Assembly (NCBI RefSeq): GCF_000744835.1
Contig: NZ_JQMS01000001.1
Location: forward strand, 3,596,001 to 3,660,000
DNA from: Flavobacterium sp. 83
Lineage (GTDB): Bacteria > Bacteroidota > Bacteroidia > Flavobacteriales > Flavobacteriaceae
DNA: 64,000 nt
Direction: 5' to 3'
This document shows, piece after piece, positions 1 to 9,299 of this stretch (position 1 is its first letter; each line of letters begins with the position of its first letter). Under the pieces are notes generated by a model. It saw only the letters and a program-made list of their open reading frames with translations. It did not search any database and was not told the DNA's origin. The position numbers and the translations under genes are program-made.

Positions 1-1
1 A

Positions 2-883
2 AAACGTTATGGCAGTGTACAAGCCTTGAAAGACGTTTCATTCGACATATATAAAGGTAATGTTTACGGAATTCTTGGTCCCAACGGTAGCGGGAAATCT
101 ACAACATTAGGAATTGTTTTAAATGTTGTTAATAAAACTTCTGGAGCATACAGCTGGTTTGGTGGAACTATGGAAACTCACGATGCATTAAAAAAAGTGG
201 GAGCCATTATAGAGAGACCTAATTTCTATCCGTATATGACGGCAAAAGAAAACTTAGAATTGGTTTGCAAAATAAAAGGGATAAATTATTCAAAAGTAAA
301 TGAAAAACTGGAATTAGTAGGTTTAATAGACCGGCAAGACAGTAAATTCAGTACTTTTTCTCTTGGAATGAAACAACGCTTAGCGATAGCTTCTGCCCTA
401 CTGAATGATCCAGAGATTTTAATTCTTGACGAACCCACAAATGGTTTAGACCCACAAGGAATTCATCAAATAAGAGATATAATCAAACAAATCGCTGCCA
501 AAGGAACTACTATTTTACTTGCCTCCCATTTATTGGATGAAGTTGAAAAAGTTTGTACTCATGCACTCGTTTTAAGAAAAGGCGAAATTTTATATTCTGG
601 TTTAGTTGGGGGTATGTCTACCAATGAAGGATTCTTTGAGTTGGAAACTGATGACAATGAAAATTTAGTATTCATTTTAAACACTCATCCTGCAGTAAAA
701 AACATTGTAAATGAAGGTCAAAAAGTTTTAGTTTACTTAAAACATGATTGGGAAGCGAGGGAATTAAATCAATTCCTTTTCGAAAAAAACATTGTATTAA
801 GTCATTTAGTTAAACGAAAAAACAGCTTAGAAGAGCAATTTTTGGAATTAACAAATAATACAAAACCAACTATCAAAAACTAG
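2..883 (+). CDS. ABC transporter ATP-binding protein (5' end outside window)
   Basis: This is the nucleotide-binding subunit of an ABC-2 type exporter. The reading frame is open back to base 2 and encodes KRYGSVQALKDVSF, the usual lead-in to an ABC domain, so the true start lies upstream and a TTG at 26 is not the start. Walker A is GPNGSGKST, the signature is FSLGMKQRLAIA, Walker B is LILDEPTNGLDP and the switch histidine lies in ASHLLDE. The last ~90 residues form a small accessory domain, as in BcrA/NatA-like ATPases. The stop lies 4 bases before the permease ATG, so the two are one operon. The exported substrate cannot be told from the sequence. Confidence 0.93.
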   Translation, partial: KRYGSVQALKDVSFDIYKGNVYGILGPNGSGKSTTLGIVLNVVNKTSGAYSWFGGTMETHDALKKVGAIIERPNFYPYMTAKENLELVCKIKGINYSKVNEKLELVGLIDRQDSKFSTFSLGMKQRLAIASALLNDPEILILDEPTNGLDPQGIHQIRDIIKQIAAKGTTILLASHLLDEVEKVCTHALVLRKGEILYSGLVGGMSTNEGFFELETDDNENLVFILNTHPAVKNIVNEGQKVLVYLKHDWEARELNQFLFEKNIVLSHLVKRKNSLEEQFLELTNNTKPTIKN

Positions 884-887
884 AATA

Positions 888-1724
888 ATGAAACGACTTC
901 TCTCAATAGAACTACAAAAAATATGGAAAAACAAAGCAAGCCGTGTTTTGACTTTGGCTTATTTTATTTTACTGACCTTTATTGCCTCAATAGCTTCGAT
1001 TAAATTTGATTTGGGCATTTTTAAACTTCATCTTGCCGAAATGGGTATTTTTAATTTCCCTTTCATTTGGCATTTCAATACCTATGTTGCAGCTATTTTA
1101 AAATTATTTTTGGCTATTGTTATCGTTTCTATGATGGCAAACGAATACAGCTACGGCACATTAAAACAAAATTTGATTGACGGAATGAGCAAAAAAGAAT
1201 TTATTATGTCAAAATTTTTGACAATAATTTTATTTGCTGCAGTATCAACAGTTTTTGTGTTTATAATGTCATTAATTTTAGGATTTAGCTTTTCATCTTA
1301 CACTGAAATTGGTATCGTTTTCTCTGATTTAGAATATATTTTAGCCTATTTTATAAAATTAATTGGATTTTTCTCTTTCTGTTTATTCTTGGGAATACTG
1401 GTAAAACGTTCTGCATTTGCTCTTGGATTCCTATTAGTATGGAATATTATTGAAGGAATAGTTAAAGGAATTCTAACTTTTAAAATATTTCCTGATAGCG
1501 ATAAAGCATCCTATATAACACAGTTTTTCCCTTTGGAATCCATGTCCAATTTAATCGTGGAACCATTCTCCAGATTATCAATCATTAAATCTATTGGAAA
1601 CCAAATTGGAATAGAAAACGGTAAAGATTACGGTGTTCATTTCTCGTCTATAATAATCGTTTTATGTTGGACTGGAATTTTTACATTCTTATCCTATCGC
1701 TTATTAAAAAATAGAGATTTGTAG
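888..1724 (+). CDS. ABC-2 family transporter permease
   Basis: This 278-residue integral membrane protein has about six hydrophobic segments (near residues 20-40, 60-85, 105-130, 150-168, 172-190 and 250-270). The layout and the segment MMANEYSYGTLKQNLIDG, in the cytoplasmic loop after TM2, are typical of ABC-2 permeases of the BcrB/NatB/YhfE type. It follows the ATPase with a 4-base gap and surely pairs with it as a dimeric exporter. The next gene starts only 15 bases after the stop, so a secreted-protein gene may share the transcript. The substrate is unknown. Confidence 0.88.
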   Translation: MKRLLSIELQKIWKNKASRVLTLAYFILLTFIASIASIKFDLGIFKLHLAEMGIFNFPFIWHFNTYVAAILKLFLAIVIVSMMANEYSYGTLKQNLIDGMSKKEFIMSKFLTIILFAAVSTVFVFIMSLILGFSFSSYTEIGIVFSDLEYILAYFIKLIGFFSFCLFLGILVKRSAFALGFLLVWNIIEGIVKGILTFKIFPDSDKASYITQFFPLESMSNLIVEPFSRLSIIKSIGNQIGIENGKDYGVHFSSIIIVLCWTGIFTFLSYRLLKNRDL

Positions 1725-1739
1725 TATCTTTACAGAGCT

Positions 1740-4079
1740 ATGAAATGTATAAAAATAATCTTATTTTACATATTCATTCGTTGCTCTATTTTTAGTGCAA
1801 CGGGGCAATCTATTTTAGTAAACGACACTTATAGTCCAAAGCAACTCATTGAAAATGTTTTAGTTAATAACAGTTCCTGTGCTTCAATTTCTAGTCCGAT
1901 TGCAACAGGAGATACTTTCACTCCAAGTAAAAAAAGTTATGCCTATTTTAACAGTCAGGGAGGAAGTTTCCCTTTTACCGAAGGCGTGCTTTTAAGTACT
2001 TGGAGTAGTCAAAATTCTGTAGGCCCATTTGTTCCAAATATTCCTGCAGCTGACAATAACGCATGGTTAGGAGATTCAGATTTAGATACAGTTTTAGGTA
2101 AATCTACTCTAAACGCAACTGTTTTAGAATTCGATTTTACACCTTTAACCAATTTTATAAGTTTTGATTATATATTCGCTTCCAATGAATACCAAAGTTT
2201 TTTTCCTTGTAGCTATTCAGATGCTTTTGCTTTTTTAATAAAAGAGTCAGGAAGCACAGCCCCATATCAAAACCTAGCTGTGATTCCAAACACCACGATT
2301 CCTGTTTCATCCACAAATTTGCATCCCCTAATCCCCGCCGTAATTCCTCCTCCTGCTTTTGGAATAAATGGCTGTCCGGCTATAAACGATACTTTTTTTG
2401 GAGCATTTAATACCTCTTCAAGTCCAATAAACTATGCAGGACAAACTGTTGTACTGAATGCTGAAACTACTGTTATTCCTAATAAAACTTACCATATAAA
2501 ACTGGTAATTGCTGATAATGGATCTACAACATTTAACTCAGCTGTTTTTATAAAAGCAGGAAGTTTCACTTCTAAAATAGATTTAGGTCCAAATCGACTA
2601 ACTCCAAATAATCCGATTTGCTATGGAGAAAATTTTATTATTGACACTAAGCTATCTCCAGCATATTCTTATAAATGGTATAAAAATGGTTCCCCAACTC
2701 CAATCCCAGGAGAAATAAATCCTTCTCTTAAAGTTACTGACACGGGCATTTATAAGGTTGAAGTTGAATTAGGCAGTCCCAATTGTTTCGCTACAGGTGA
2801 AATAAAAATTGAATTTACACCTCAAATTATATTAAAAAACACCTCTTTATTTCAATGTGATGAAAATAAGGATGGAATTGCGATTTTTGATTTAAATAAA
2901 GCTGAAGCAATCATAAAAAACAATAATAGCAATTTAAGTCAAATGTCTTTTTTCGAAAATAGCTTTGATGCCCAAAACAATGAAAATCCAATTCCAAACC
3001 CAAACAACTATACGAACAAATCTAATAATCAAATTGTAATTGCAAAAGTTTCGGATACTTACGGATGTCCCAACTATGCTGAATTGACATTGTCTATTTC
3101 GAACAAAACTATCACACCATTAGCTCCAATAATAGTTTGTGATGATGATGGATCCAGTGATGGAATACATCAATTTGATCTAATGAGTATTGCTACTTCT
3201 GGTTATTTTTCTGGTATTGGAAATAATATTTTTGTTTATTTTTATTCAAACGCAACAGATGCTTATCTTGAAAAAAACGAACTGCCTTTTTTATTCAAAA
3301 ATACTATTCCTTATCAGCAAACTCTTTTTGCGAGAGTGCTTAATGGATCTGACTGCTATGCGATTACTCCAATTATTCTTGTTGTAAACACATTCAATCC
3401 TCCTAACTTTGAAGATGAAAATATCCCTTTATGTGAAGGTAGCGCACTTACTATATCTGTAAGCAATAATTTTTCAAGTTATTTGTGGAATACTGGCGCA
3501 ACTACCAATTCAATTTCAGTGAGTATACCGGGAAACTATTCGGTAATAGTTACAGATACAAATGGATGTGAGGCCACAAAAAAATTTAAAATAGCCGCTT
3601 CTGGAATAGCTACAATTATCGGAACAACAATAAATAATTTTGATGGAAATCAAAATTCAGTATTGATTCAATATACAGGAGTTGGTAATTATGAATTTTC
3701 ACTTGATGGCTCCTATTTTCAGGATAATCCGTTATTCAATATAGTTCCTCCGGGAGCTTATTTAGTTTATGCCCGAGATAAAAATGGTTGCGGATTATCT
3801 AGTCCATTCAAAATTTATGTTTTAGATTACCCACGTTTTTTCACTCCAAATGAAGATGGATTTAATGATATTTGGGAAGTGAAAAATCTAAATCAATTGC
3901 CGAAATCTAAAATAACGATTTTTGATCGCTATGGCAAATTATTAAAAGAACTTAGCTCAACAAGTATTGGTTGGAATGGAACTTTCAATGGATATAAATT
4001 ACCCGCAGACGATTATTGGTTTAACGTAACCTTAGAAGATGGAAAAATAATAAAAGGACATTTTACATTGAAAAGATAA
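1740..4079 (+). CDS. T9SS type B sorted surface protein with choice-of-anchor L domain
   Basis: This 779-residue secreted protein has an N-terminal signal peptide (residues 1-23). A choice-of-anchor L type domain follows at about 30-280, seen from FNSQGGSFPFTEGVLLSTW and the paired cysteines. Several Ig-like or SprB-like beta modules run from about 285 to 690. A C-terminal sorting domain covers about the last 85 residues (FFTPNEDGFNDIW ... PADDYWF ... KGHFTLKR). That C-terminus is the gliding-motility-associated, type B signal recognised by the type IX secretion system, so the protein is probably exported and surface attached or released. The adhesin-like role is inference. A start at 1740 gives a good signal peptide. 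Confidence 0.9.
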   Translation: MKCIKIILFYIFIRCSIFSATGQSILVNDTYSPKQLIENVLVNNSSCASISSPIATGDTFTPSKKSYAYFNSQGGSFPFTEGVLLSTWSSQNSVGPFVPNIPAADNNAWLGDSDLDTVLGKSTLNATVLEFDFTPLTNFISFDYIFASNEYQSFFPCSYSDAFAFLIKESGSTAPYQNLAVIPNTTIPVSSTNLHPLIPAVIPPPAFGINGCPAINDTFFGAFNTSSSPINYAGQTVVLNAETTVIPNKTYHIKLVIADNGSTTFNSAVFIKAGSFTSKIDLGPNRLTPNNPICYGENFIIDTKLSPAYSYKWYKNGSPTPIPGEINPSLKVTDTGIYKVEVELGSPNCFATGEIKIEFTPQIILKNTSLFQCDENKDGIAIFDLNKAEAIIKNNNSNLSQMSFFENSFDAQNNENPIPNPNNYTNKSNNQIVIAKVSDTYGCPNYAELTLSISNKTITPLAPIIVCDDDGSSDGIHQFDLMSIATSGYFSGIGNNIFVYFYSNATDAYLEKNELPFLFKNTIPYQQTLFARVLNGSDCYAITPIILVVNTFNPPNFEDENIPLCEGSALTISVSNNFSSYLWNTGATTNSISVSIPGNYSVIVTDTNGCEATKKFKIAASGIATIIGTTINNFDGNQNSVLIQYTGVGNYEFSLDGSYFQDNPLFNIVPPGAYLVYARDKNGCGLSSPFKIYVLDYPRFFTPNEDGFNDIWEVKNLNQLPKSKITIFDRYGKLLKELSSTSIGWNGTFNGYKLPADDYWFNVTLEDGKIIKGHFTLKR

Positions 4080-4397
4080 ACCATAATCCCCTATTTTCTG
4101 CTTAAACTACTTTGACCATTTATCATTTACAAACCAATATACTACTATTTATATTTTTGATTGTAATAGAAAACTTCTCAAGTGAATAATTCCTTAATAT
4201 CGAGATTAGAACTGAACATTTCAATAGTTTTCTTATACCCGAAAATGATTATTGATACCCTATAAAACATGAAGACAACAGGAAATCTAAAAGACATTAC
4301 AGTACAAAAACATGAAATATTAAACAATACCCGCCATTTATGTTAAAAATATATTTTTTATACAGATATTAACTATATTTGTTAGTTTAAGTTTTAC
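4080..4397. other. Intergenic region between the two T9SS protein genes
   Basis: These 318 AT-rich bases have no convincing ORF and no strong terminator hairpin after the first T9SS gene. The only signal I can support is the promoter-like TATATTTG just before the second gene, listed separately. Confidence 0.5.
4374..4381 (+). promoter_or_regulatory. Bacteroidota -7 element (TATATTTG) upstream of second T9SS gene
   Basis: TATATTTG is an exact match to TAnnTTTG and lies 16 bases before the ATG at 4398. No TTTG-like -33 element is visible at the expected spacing, so the match is only partial support. Confidence 0.5.
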
Positions 4398-7184
4398 ATG
4401 AAATACGGTGCATTATTTTTCCTGTTAGTTCTATTTTTTACTCCATCTGCTTTTGCACAAAAAGAAGCGGCAAACTGGTACTTTGGAGTTAGAGCTGGTT
4501 TAGATTTTAATTCTGGAAGCCCTGTTACCCTAACAAACGGTCAATTAAATACTGCCGAAGGATGCACAACTATTTCTGACAAAAACGGAAATTTACTTTT
4601 TTATACAGATGGATCGGTGGTATATGACAAATCCCATCAGGTAATGCCAAATGGTTATGGTTTACTGGGACATAATTCAAGTACACAATCAGCTATTATA
4701 GTTCCAAAACCGAACAATCCCAATTTATATTATATTTTCACCGTAGATCAACCACTTCCTGCAAATGTAGATGATGATCCTTTAAATGATGAAGATCCTC
4801 CCAATAATGGATTAAACTACTCTTTAGTTGATTTAAGATTAAATAATGGATTAGGAGATGTTTCCATTAAGGAAAAAAACATACCTCTTATAACCTATGA
4901 TGTAAATAATGATGAGGATGTAAAATTTAAATGTTCCGAAAAAATCACAGCAGTTCAACATGGAGATGGTGTTTCTTTTTGGGTTATTACCCATTTTAAA
5001 AATATTTTTTATTCCTTCAAAATAAGTAATCAAGGTGTTGATAAAAAACCTATACAAACAACTACACCATTAAATGTACCTTTAGGAGGATATCATTCAA
5101 ATGCAATAGGTTATATAAAAACATCTCCAAATGGAAAAAAAATAGCTATTGCTAATTCCTCCTTGAAATCAACTAATGAGTTAGGGCCAAAAGGAGAAAT
5201 TAGAAGAAATACTGGTAATGTATGGTTGTTTGATTTTGATGCCGTCACAGGAAAAATAAGTAATGGGTTTTCAATTCTTAGCGGAACCAATCCTTATGGA
5301 ATAGAATTTTCGGCAAAATCTAAAAAATTATATGTGACAGTAAATCGATTTGATAGTGGAGGTGTTTCTTTAGGAAGTTCACTAGTTCAATTTGACCTGA
5401 AAAGCCCCAATATTATTGGAACACAAACCACAATCAACACATCTACAAATGTTGCTGGTGCTTTACAATTAGCATTAGATGAAAAAATATATCGCGCTGG
5501 ATATCCTTTTGGAGTTGATGTTAGCAACAAATTGTCGGTAATAAATAATCCAGAATTAGATGGATCTAAGTGTAATTACATACAGAATGGAATAGATTTA
5601 GGTACAGGTAAGGCTAAATTAGGTTTACCTCCATTCATCACTTCATTATTTTTATATGCGTTTAGCTATGAATTTAATTGTTTTGGTCAATCAACACACT
5701 TTTACATCAATTCTGTTGAAAAGGTAGACGCTGTTCTTTGGGATTTCGGAGATGGAACCACCTCTACAAATAGAGATTCATATCATACTTATATAAAAGC
5801 AGGTGATTATAAAGTAACTTTAATAAAAACTGTAAATGGAGAACAAAGAGAACCATTAGATAAAATAATTACCATCTATGAAGTTCCCAAAATACTTTCG
5901 ACACCTTTTAAATTGGTTCAATGTGATACACAAGATAATTTACCCACAGATGGATTAGCAACATTCAATTTGGCTTTAGCCAATGAACCAATTAGTTTAG
6001 GACAAAAAGATTTTGAAGTATATTACTATCATAGCGTAAGCGATGCAAATAATGATTATAATAACATCCTATCTATTCCAGTAAATTACCGTAACAGTAT
6101 TCCTGACGAGATTTTAATTGCAAAAATTACTCAACCCAACTCTAACTGTTATAGTATTGGATCGGTTATTTTACATGCCAATAAAAGCATTTTATTACTA
6201 CCTGAAGACATGCACGAATGTGATCTTGGTCAAGGAAAAGGTTTATTCAATTTGAAAGAGAAAAAAAACTTAATAAAAACTGAATTGAATTTACCTTCAG
6301 GTGTCCGTTTATATTTTTATACCAATGAAGATGAAGCATCATTAGGAACCAATGAACTAGAAGAACATTACACATCAGTTTCAAGAACAATATTTCTTCG
6401 AGCTGAGAACGATGAAGGTTGTTATGGAAATGGGCATTTTGAAATTATAGTAGAACCAACTCCAAAAATTAATATTTTAGAAAACAGAATTCTTTGTGAA
6501 GGAATTACAAACCCTTCGATAGTATTAGATGCTGGAATATTGGCACCCGCAACAACAGACGATTTCACTTATACATGGTCAACTGGCGAAACGACTCCTA
6601 CCATATTAGTAAACAATCCTGGAGAATATAACGTTATGGTAACAAATAAATCAGGTTGTTCTACAACCCGAAAATGTATTGTAACATTGTCTTATTTAGC
6701 AAAAATAAACAATATAATCATTCAAGATTTACAACCAGAAAACCAAGTTATAATTGAGGTAGTTAACCCAAATGATTACAGATATATGATTCATTTTCAG
6801 GACGGCTCTGAAACACCTTTTCAAAATTCAGCAATTTTTGAAAACCTACCGGGTGGTTTTCATGAATTGATAATAGAAAACATTAATGGATGCGGCCAAA
6901 AAATAAAAAGTTTTGCTGTATTAGATGCTCCTAAATTTTTTACTCCAAATGACGATGGATACAATGATTATTGGAACCTAAAAGGAATAAACTTTCCTAT
7001 ATATAAAAATGCGACTATATATATATTTGACCGATACGGAAAATTACTACGTCAACTATCACCTTCAAGCCCCGGTTGGGATGGTACTTTTCACAAAGAA
7101 CCATTACCTGCTGACGATTATTGGTTCACAATAAAACTTGAAGATGGCAGAGAAGCCAAAGGACATTTTAGCTTAAAAAGATAA
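4398..7184 (+). CDS. T9SS type B sorted surface protein with beta-propeller-like and PKD domains
   Basis: This 928-residue secreted protein begins with a signal peptide (SAFAQ cleavage around residue 20). Residues ~25-430 look like a propeller of the kind common in Flavobacterium exoproteins (NWYFGVRAGLDFNSG, NGNLLFYTDGSVVYD). A PKD domain follows near 445-495 (WDFGDGTTSTN ... GDYKVTL), then Ig-like repeats, and a type B T9SS sorting domain in the last ~85 residues (FFTPNDDGYNDYW ... PADDYWF ... KGHFSLKR). Its C-terminus is very close to that of the preceding gene, so the two may be co-secreted paralogues. Function is unknown; adhesion or polymer binding is plausible. Confidence 0.9.
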   Translation: MKYGALFFLLVLFFTPSAFAQKEAANWYFGVRAGLDFNSGSPVTLTNGQLNTAEGCTTISDKNGNLLFYTDGSVVYDKSHQVMPNGYGLLGHNSSTQSAIIVPKPNNPNLYYIFTVDQPLPANVDDDPLNDEDPPNNGLNYSLVDLRLNNGLGDVSIKEKNIPLITYDVNNDEDVKFKCSEKITAVQHGDGVSFWVITHFKNIFYSFKISNQGVDKKPIQTTTPLNVPLGGYHSNAIGYIKTSPNGKKIAIANSSLKSTNELGPKGEIRRNTGNVWLFDFDAVTGKISNGFSILSGTNPYGIEFSAKSKKLYVTVNRFDSGGVSLGSSLVQFDLKSPNIIGTQTTINTSTNVAGALQLALDEKIYRAGYPFGVDVSNKLSVINNPELDGSKCNYIQNGIDLGTGKAKLGLPPFITSLFLYAFSYEFNCFGQSTHFYINSVEKVDAVLWDFGDGTTSTNRDSYHTYIKAGDYKVTLIKTVNGEQREPLDKIITIYEVPKILSTPFKLVQCDTQDNLPTDGLATFNLALANEPISLGQKDFEVYYYHSVSDANNDYNNILSIPVNYRNSIPDEILIAKITQPNSNCYSIGSVILHANKSILLLPEDMHECDLGQGKGLFNLKEKKNLIKTELNLPSGVRLYFYTNEDEASLGTNELEEHYTSVSRTIFLRAENDEGCYGNGHFEIIVEPTPKINILENRILCEGITNPSIVLDAGILAPATTDDFTYTWSTGETTPTILVNNPGEYNVMVTNKSGCSTTRKCIVTLSYLAKINNIIIQDLQPENQVIIEVVNPNDYRYMIHFQDGSETPFQNSAIFENLPGGFHELIIENINGCGQKIKSFAVLDAPKFFTPNDDGYNDYWNLKGINFPIYKNATIYIFDRYGKLLRQLSPSSPGWDGTFHKEPLPADDYWFTIKLEDGREAKGHFSLKR

Positions 7185-7287
7185 AATATTAATCCATACA
7201 ATCTAAACATTTGTAATCTTTAAGTGTAACGAATAACTTATTAGTACATTTTTTTTTCGAATACAAAAAAGTCATTGTACAAAATAA

Positions 7288-7316
7288 AAAAAAGCCATTC
7301 TTTCGAATGGCTTTTT
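7288..7316. terminator. Bidirectional terminator between T9SS gene and typA
   Basis: AAAGCCATTC, TTTC loop, GAATGGCTTT forms a 10-bp hairpin with A-runs before and T-runs after. It lies between two convergent genes and can serve both. Confidence 0.85.
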
Positions 7317-7332
7317 ACTATAAAATATAGAA

Positions 7333-9129
7333 TTAGATTTTAAATCTTTTTCTATCAGTTTCTGTCAAATAAATTTTTCTCAAACGAATAGATTTAGGAG
7401 TTACCTCAACATATTCATCTTTTTGAATATACTCTAACGCTTCTTCTAATGAGAAAATAATCGGTGGGATAATTCTAGCTTTTTCATCATTCCCAGAAGA
7501 ACGAACGTTAGATTGTTTTTTCTCTTTAGTTACGTTTACACACATATCATCTCCACGAGAATTCTCTCCAATAACCTGACCTTCATAGATTTCAGCATTT
7601 GGCTCAACGAAAAATTTACCACGATCTTGCAATTTATCGATAGAGTAGGGAATCGCTTTTCCTTTTTCCATAGAAATTAATGAACCTTTGTTACGTCCAG
7701 CAATTTCACCTTTGTAAGGCTCATATCCAATAAAACGATGTGCCATAATAGCCTCACCAGCAGTAGCAGTCAACAATTGGTTACGCAATCCAATAATTCC
7801 ACGAGATGGAATATTAAATTTGACAATCATACGTTCACCTTTAGTTTCCATAGAAAGCATTTCACCTTTACGTAAAGTAACAAATTCCACAGCTCTTCCA
7901 GAAAGATTTTCGGGTAAGTCAATTGTTAACTCTTCAATTGGTTCACATTTTTTACCATCAATTTCTTTGATGATTACTTGTGGCTGACCGATTTGTAATT
8001 CATACCCTTCTCTTCTCATTGTTTCAATAAGAACAGATAAGTGAAGTACACCACGACCAAAAACCATAAATTTATCCGCTGAATCAGTTTCACCCAATTT
8101 CATTGCTAAATTTTTCTCTAATTCTTTTGTCAAACGATCTCTAATATGACGAGAAGTTACAAATTTACCCTCTTTACCAAAGAAAGGAGAGTCATTAATT
8201 GTAAACAACATACTCATAGTAGGCTCGTCAATATCAATTGTTTTCAACGCTTCTGGGTTTTCAAAATCAGCGATAGTATCTCCAATTTCAAATCCTTCAA
8301 CACCAATAATTGCACAAATATCTCCCGCAATTACTTGTTGTACTTTTTTACGACCAAGACCTTCAAAAGTATGAAGTTCTTTAATTCTAGATTTCATTAC
8401 AGTACCGTCTCTCTTTACTAATGAGATTGGCATACCTTCGTTTAAAATACCTCTTTCAAGACGACCAATAGCGATACGACCTGTAAATGCTGAGAAATCT
8501 AATGATGTAATCAACATTTGTGGTGTTCCTTCAGAAACCTTAGGAGCTGGTACATTTTCTATAACCATATCCAACAATGCTTCAACATTATCAGTTACGT
8601 TTTCCCAATGGTCAGACATCCAGTTATTTTTAGCAGAACCGTAAACAGTTGGAAAATCCAATTGCCACTCTTCAGCACCTAATTCAAACATTAAGTCAAA
8701 AACTTTTTCATGCACTTCTTCAGGAGTACAGTTTTCTTTATCAACTTTATTGATTACAACGCAAGGTTTTAGACCTAAGTCAATCGCTTTTTGTAATACA
8801 AAACGCGTTTGTGGCATAGGACCTTCGAATGCATCTACTAGTAGACAAACTCCATCCGCCATATTCAATACACGCTCTACTTCACCACCAAAATCGGCGT
8901 GACCAGGAGTATCAATAATGTTGATTTTTGTTCCTTTGTAAACTACAGAAACATTTTTTGAAGTAATAGTAATACCTCTTTCACGCTCTAAGTCGTTGTT
9001 ATCAAGGATTAAGTCACCTGTGTTTTCGTTGTCACGAAATAACTGACAGTGATACATAATTTTATCAACCAAAGTTGTTTTACCGTGATCGACGTGGGCA
9101 ATAATTGCAATGTTTCTAATAGATTCCAT
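7333..9129 (-). CDS. typA: Ribosome-associated GTPase TypA/BipA
   Basis: This 598-residue translational GTPase of the EF-G-like superfamily binds ribosomes and aids 50S assembly and stress adaptation. All G motifs are present: AHVDHGKTT (G1), RERGITITS (G2), DTPGHADFGGEVERV (G3), NKVD (G4) and GSAK (G5). Domain II, the two EF-G-like domains (RGVLHLSVLIETMRREG) and the BipA-specific C-terminal domain (SRGIIGLRNQLLT) follow, and the length is typical. It is a single gene with its own -7 element on the minus strand and a shared terminator at its 3' side. Confidence 0.97.
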   Translation of the reverse strand: MESIRNIAIIAHVDHGKTTLVDKIMYHCQLFRDNENTGDLILDNNDLERERGITITSKNVSVVYKGTKINIIDTPGHADFGGEVERVLNMADGVCLLVDAFEGPMPQTRFVLQKAIDLGLKPCVVINKVDKENCTPEEVHEKVFDLMFELGAEEWQLDFPTVYGSAKNNWMSDHWENVTDNVEALLDMVIENVPAPKVSEGTPQMLITSLDFSAFTGRIAIGRLERGILNEGMPISLVKRDGTVMKSRIKELHTFEGLGRKKVQQVIAGDICAIIGVEGFEIGDTIADFENPEALKTIDIDEPTMSMLFTINDSPFFGKEGKFVTSRHIRDRLTKELEKNLAMKLGETDSADKFMVFGRGVLHLSVLIETMRREGYELQIGQPQVIIKEIDGKKCEPIEELTIDLPENLSGRAVEFVTLRKGEMLSMETKGERMIVKFNIPSRGIIGLRNQLLTATAGEAIMAHRFIGYEPYKGEIAGRNKGSLISMEKGKAIPYSIDKLQDRGKFFVEPNAEIYEGQVIGENSRGDDMCVNVTKEKKQSNVRSSGNDEKARIIPPIIFSLEEALEYIQKDEYVEVTPKSIRLRKIYLTETDRKRFKI

Positions 9130-9148
9130 CTGTGATTTTTAATGGCTG

Positions 9149-9156
9149 CAAAGGTA
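9149..9156 (-). promoter_or_regulatory. Putative typA -7 element (TACCTTTG on minus strand)
   Basis: The plus strand reads CAAAGGTA, so the minus strand carries TACCTTTG, which fits TAnnTTTG 19 bases before the typA ATG. No clear -33 partner is seen. Confidence 0.5.
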
Positions 9157-9287
9157 CACTTTATTTTGATATAAAAAATATTTATGCAATAGTTTACATA
9201 TTGCTAACCTTTTAGAGTTAAAAAAACAACAATTTACATTCGTATAAATAAGTTTTGAATGAACTTAGTAATTTAGCATTATTTAAT

Positions 9288-9295
9288 TATATTTG
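9288..9295 (+). promoter_or_regulatory. -7 element (TATATTTG) abutting the histidine kinase start
   Basis: TATATTTG matches TAnnTTTG exactly but ends only 4 bases before the ATG at 9300. If used, the transcript would begin at or next to the start codon (leaderless), or translation would begin further in. Confidence 0.4.
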
Positions 9296-9299
9296 AGTA

